A stretch of 8,278 nt of DNA from JACNKJ01 sp964440095 (lineage in GTDB: Bacteria; Krumholzibacteriota; Krumholzibacteriia; JACNKJ01): NCBI GenBank assembly GCA_964440095.1, contig CAYTPZ010000055.1, positions 1-8,278 of the forward strand, given 5' to 3'. A program made the position numbers and the translations under genes. The notes below the pieces were generated by a model. The model worked only from the letters and a program-made list of their open reading frames with translations. It did not search any database and was not told where the DNA came from. Shown piece after piece: positions 6,174 through 8,278 of the stretch. How positions within the stretch are numbered: position 1 is the first letter of the stretch; every line of letters begins with the position of its first letter.

Positions 6174-7039
6174 TGAAGCGCTGGGGATTGATCCTCATTG
6201 CACTCACGCTGGTGATGGCCTGCGGGCAGCCCAAGCAGAAGATTGCTGTGGATACGGACATGCCGCCGGTGGATTTCGTGATTCAGCCTCCCGATGGACG
6301 CCAGGAATTCAGCGTTGAAGGCAGCCAGGTCATGGAGATCATGGGCACCAGCATGGAGAACTTCTTCCGCTTCCACTGGCGCGCTTCCAACTGGAAGGTC
6401 GATTCCGACAGCACACGAAGCGCCGAGGTGCGCTTCACCAAAGTGCAGGCCACCGAACGACGCGGCCAGACCGCCGCGCCCGAGCCCATCGCCAGTTATG
6501 ATCGCCTGGAAAACTTCTCGACGCGCTACGTGCTCAGCAAGGACGGATTTGCGCCCGTCAGCGAGCCCGCTCGCGATCAGGAATTCATGCAGGCCTTCAG
6601 TGTGCTCAGCCAGGGCCTGTCCAACTTCGATTTCGAAACACCCGACGCTTCGGTTCGTCCCGGCGAAAGCTGGACCGTCACCATGGATCCCGCGGATCTG
6701 GGTCCCATGTCGGTGACGGCGAAGGACTCGCTGATTCATCTGACCTACACCGGGAACATCAAGTACAAGAAGAGCGACTGCGCGCGTGTGAAAGTGAAGG
6801 TGAGCATCCCCCTGGACGGCATGATCGAGCAGGGACCGGCCAAGAGTCACATCAGTGGCAGCATCGAATCGGAGGCCACGGCGCTATACGATCTGGAGAA
6901 GCGTTTCTATGTGCTCGTGAAGCAGAGTTCGACCATGAAGATCACCGGCCAGGATTTCGATGAAGACGGCAAGGCCTTGGGCGGCGAGAAGAGCTTCGCG
7001 CAGAACGGCTTCTTCGAGATCACATACCTGGGCCGATAG
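6170..7039 (+). CDS. Probable lipoprotein of unknown function
   Basis: I do not recognise this 289-residue protein. Its N terminus has two or three charged/polar residues, a hydrophobic stretch (residues 6-17) and the lipobox V-M-A-C ending at Cys18, followed by Gly. This suggests lipid attachment and, with no Asp at +2, outer-membrane or surface placement. After a short linker, the mature part is probably mainly beta-strand, with a central P-G-E-S-W element (164-168) and alternating segments near residues 182-260. That layout is reminiscent of DUF6263-type secreted proteins, but this is only an impression. Only one further Cys is visible (Cys204). Start: the ATG at 6170 overlaps the nrdR stop (ATGA). 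A second ATG at 6173 has the better spacing (7) from AAGGA at 6161-6165, and the choice changes only one residue. tatC follows after 12 bases, so it is probably in the same transcript. Confidence 0.75.
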   Translation: MMKRWGLILIALTLVMACGQPKQKIAVDTDMPPVDFVIQPPDGRQEFSVEGSQVMEIMGTSMENFFRFHWRASNWKVDSDSTRSAEVRFTKVQATERRGQTAAPEPIASYDRLENFSTRYVLSKDGFAPVSEPARDQEFMQAFSVLSQGLSNFDFETPDASVRPGESWTVTMDPADLGPMSVTAKDSLIHLTYTGNIKYKKSDCARVKVKVSIPLDGMIEQGPAKSHISGSIESEATALYDLEKRFYVLVKQSSTMKITGQDFDEDGKALGGEKSFAQNGFFEITYLGR

Positions 7040-7051
7040 CGAGAGGATCTC

Positions 7052-7780
7052 GTGAGCGGGAACGAACGTCTGGCCGACATGCCCTTCATGTCGCATCTGC
7101 GCGACCTGCGCGGATTGATCATCACAATTTTCGTGGTGATACTCGTGGGCACCGTCGCCACCTGGTACTTCTCCGACGAGATTCTCGACATGATGAGCGG
7201 GCTCTTGCCCGGCGATGAAACCACGCACATTTTCTCGCCTGCGGAGACCTTCATCATCCGCCTCAAGGTGAGCGCGGTCAGCGGGCTGATCCTGGGTATT
7301 CCCTTCGTGCTGTGGCGGCTCTGGTCCTTTATCGCGCCGGGGCTTTTCCGCAAGGAACGCAAGCGCCTGCTCACGGTCTTCACCAGTTCGGTGCTGCTCT
7401 TTTACGCGGGCACCATCTTCGCCTATCTCGTGATTATTCCCATCATGATCCAGTACTTCTTCGGACTCAGGCCCGAGGAGAGCCAGATGACGGTGGGCAT
7501 CAGTCAGCTCTTCGCGGTGGTGGCGAAGTTGTCGGTGGCTTTTGGTATCGTGTTTCAGTTGCCGCTGGTGATTTTGGTTCTGAGCGCCATGGGCATGGTC
7601 TCGCCGCGCTGGTTGCTGCAGCAATGGCGCTGGGCGCTGATTTTAATGCTGGTTTTTTCTTCGTTGCTTACACCGCCGGATTTGGTCAGCCAGATCGCCA
7701 TGACGGTGCCGCTGTTTGTTCTGTTTATCGCCAGTGGAGTTGTTGCGATTGTGTTTGAGCGGAAGAAGAAGCGAGCTTGA
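7052..7780 (+). CDS. tatC: Sec-independent protein translocase subunit TatC
   Basis: TatC is the membrane receptor for twin-arginine signal peptides and, with TatA/TatB, exports folded proteins. The 242-residue product shows about six membrane segments (roughly residues 20-38, 70-92, 108-131, 153-180, 193-208 and 213-235). Family motifs are HLRDLR (15-20), FSPAETFIIRLKVS (61-74), FIAPGLFRKERKR (93-105) with Glu102, FAYLVIIP and LLTPPDLVSQ (205-214). Relative to E. coli, the Glu of HLxELR is Asp18 and the Glu of FExP is Gln169. Both are conservative, and I recall Gln there in other TatC proteins. The GTG at 7052 is preceded by GAGAGGA (7041-7047). An in-frame ATG at 7079 would be the fallback. 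No tatA or tatB is in the window, so they must be elsewhere. A terminator follows. Confidence 0.95.
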   Translation: MSGNERLADMPFMSHLRDLRGLIITIFVVILVGTVATWYFSDEILDMMSGLLPGDETTHIFSPAETFIIRLKVSAVSGLILGIPFVLWRLWSFIAPGLFRKERKRLLTVFTSSVLLFYAGTIFAYLVIIPIMIQYFFGLRPEESQMTVGISQLFAVVAKLSVAFGIVFQLPLVILVLSAMGMVSPRWLLQQWRWALILMLVFSSLLTPPDLVSQIAMTVPLFVLFIASGVVAIVFERKKKRA

Positions 7781-7798
7781 GTTTCCGGCGCGATGGGC

Positions 7799-7819
7799 GT
7801 CCACCCGGGTGGACTTTTT
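7799..7819 (+). terminator. Intrinsic terminator after tatC
   Basis: GTCCAC (7799-7804) pairs with GTGGAC (7809-7814) around the loop CCGG, and five T follow (7815-7819). The whole 16-base element is a perfect palindrome. It ends the glyA-nrdR-lipoprotein-tatC unit 18 bases after the tatC stop. Confidence 0.82.
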
Positions 7820-7867
7820 GTGTGTTTGCGGCGGCTAGAATTGTGCCCTTTGCACTTGCTAACCCGT

Positions 7868-7876
7868 TGTTATAAT
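7868..7876 (+). promoter_or_regulatory. Extended -10 promoter for the last gene
   Basis: TGT followed by TATAAT (7871-7876) is a perfect extended -10 element (TGnTATAAT) in a locally AT-rich stretch just after the tatC terminator. The -35 is weak: the best candidate is TTTGCA at 7849-7854 with a 16-base spacer. Transcription would start near 7883 and leave a leader of about 92 bases before the ATG at 7975. The -10 sits in the palindrome TATAATTATA (7871-7880), which a regulator could in principle use. Confidence 0.65.
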
Positions 7877-7943
7877 TATAGTTAACTCCCGCTTTTGTCG
7901 TCTCGATTAGCTATATTTCTTCCATCCTCCCCGCTCTCTTCTC

Positions 7944-7968
7944 CTCCCGGAGATGCCAACATCTGGAG
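7944..7968 (+). promoter_or_regulatory. Leader hairpin that can mask the Shine-Dalgarno
   Basis: CATCTGGAG (7960-7968) can pair with AGATG (7951-7955) and CTCC (7944-7947), leaving a CGG bulge (7948-7950) and a CCAA loop: nine base pairs in all. The right arm contains GGAG (7965-7968), the probable Shine-Dalgarno of the gene starting at 7975 (spacing 6). The leader upstream (about 7917-7948) is almost entirely pyrimidine. Pairing is visible in the sequence; a regulatory role is inference. Confidence 0.4.
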
Positions 7969-7974
7969 TGGGAT

Positions 7975-8278
7975 ATGTCTGCACAAATCAATGCCGAAAC
8001 CGTCCACGAGCAACTGCTCGCGGCTCTTGCCACCATGCGCAAAGCCGAGAGCACGGCGGTTACGCTTTTCGCCGAAGTAATGAAACACAAGTTCTATCGC
8101 GGGCTGGGCTACGCGAGCATTCATCTTTATGCTGAAGAAGCCCTCGGTTTTTCTCGCAGCAAGACCTACGAGTTCATTCGCCTTGCTGAGGCGTTGGATG
8201 AACTTCCGCGTCTTAAACAAAGTGGCCCTTCCGGGTTTCGTGTGGGTGTTGGCAAGTCGATTCGCCGATTTCGCCCAT
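7975..8278 (+). CDS. N-terminal part of a 13E12/DUF222-like HNH endonuclease-type protein (truncated by window)
   Basis: An open frame of 101 codons starts at ATG 7975, with GGAG six bases upstream, and runs off the window without a stop. The visible part is helical and charged. It contains a segment (about residues 37-80: KHKFYRGLGY, then EEALGFSRSKTYEFIRLAEA and DELPRL) that resembles the helical region preceding the HNH nuclease in 13E12/DUF222-like proteins, which are often multi-copy in GC-rich genomes. The HNH motif itself would lie beyond the window, so nuclease function is unproven. The last 25 codons or so are richer in T and G and fit the family less well, so a frameshift or divergence near 8220-8278 cannot be excluded. 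It has its own promoter and lies behind a terminator, so it is not part of the tatC unit. Confidence 0.55.
   Translation, partial: MSAQINAETVHEQLLAALATMRKAESTAVTLFAEVMKHKFYRGLGYASIHLYAEEALGFSRSKTYEFIRLAEALDELPRLKQSGPSGFRVGVGKSIRRFRP

Noticed and set aside
7882..8220. Open frame on the - strand (112 codons) near the window end
   Set aside because: It lies opposite the better-supported + strand gene, which has a promoter, a Shine-Dalgarno and a family-like N terminus, and it shows no motif of its own.

Overview
This is a gene-dense, GC-rich stretch of bacterial chromosome. Ten complete genes and one 3'-truncated gene all lie on the + strand, mostly with tiny gaps or start/stop overlaps. A predicted lipoprotein and TatC indicate an organism with a cytoplasmic membrane Tat system and probably an outer membrane. 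The base composition, the several GTG/TTG starts and the gene order suit an uncultured GC-rich diderm, for example a deltaproteobacterial or FCB-type lineage. The sequence alone does not fix the phylum.

Region 1 (1-4381) starts with a heptamer tandem repeat and a short leader. It continues with purD-purE (two steps of de novo purine synthesis), a TsaC/Sua5/YciO-type protein (tRNA t6A precursor synthesis), a YwlE-like low-molecular-weight phosphatase, ilvE (branched-chain aminotransferase) and rpiB (ribose-5-phosphate isomerase B). Junctions purD/purE and tsaC/ywlE are ATGA overlaps, ilvE/rpiB is a TGATG overlap, and purE/tsaC are separated by 2 bases, so translational coupling is likely. A strong intrinsic terminator follows rpiB.

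Region 2 (4383-7819) holds glyA (GTG start), nrdR (TTG start), an unrecognised probable lipoprotein and tatC (GTG start), and ends in a second intrinsic terminator. The tsaC-ywlE-rpiB-glyA order resembles the ywlC-ywlE-ywlF-glyA order of Bacillus subtilis, with ilvE inserted here. PurD, PurE, RpiB and GlyA share a theme: ribose-phosphate, glycine and one-carbon supply for purines. NrdR adds control of deoxynucleotide synthesis.

Region 3 (7820-8278) is different in character. A more AT-rich leader carries a perfect extended -10 promoter and a pyrimidine-rich 5' UTR, with a hairpin that can mask the Shine-Dalgarno. It precedes the first 101 codons of a gene that resembles the helical N-terminal part of 13E12/DUF222-type HNH endonucleases and runs off the window.

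Most of the window is ordinary housekeeping. I see no CRISPR array, tRNA, rRNA, insertion sequence or clear new system. The most noteworthy points are the related heptamer repeats upstream of and inside purD, the terminator abutting the glyA ribosome binding site, the arginine-phosphatase-type signature in the YwlE homologue, the altered K-x-R motif of the TsaC homologue, the unknown lipoprotein, and the leader of the last gene.
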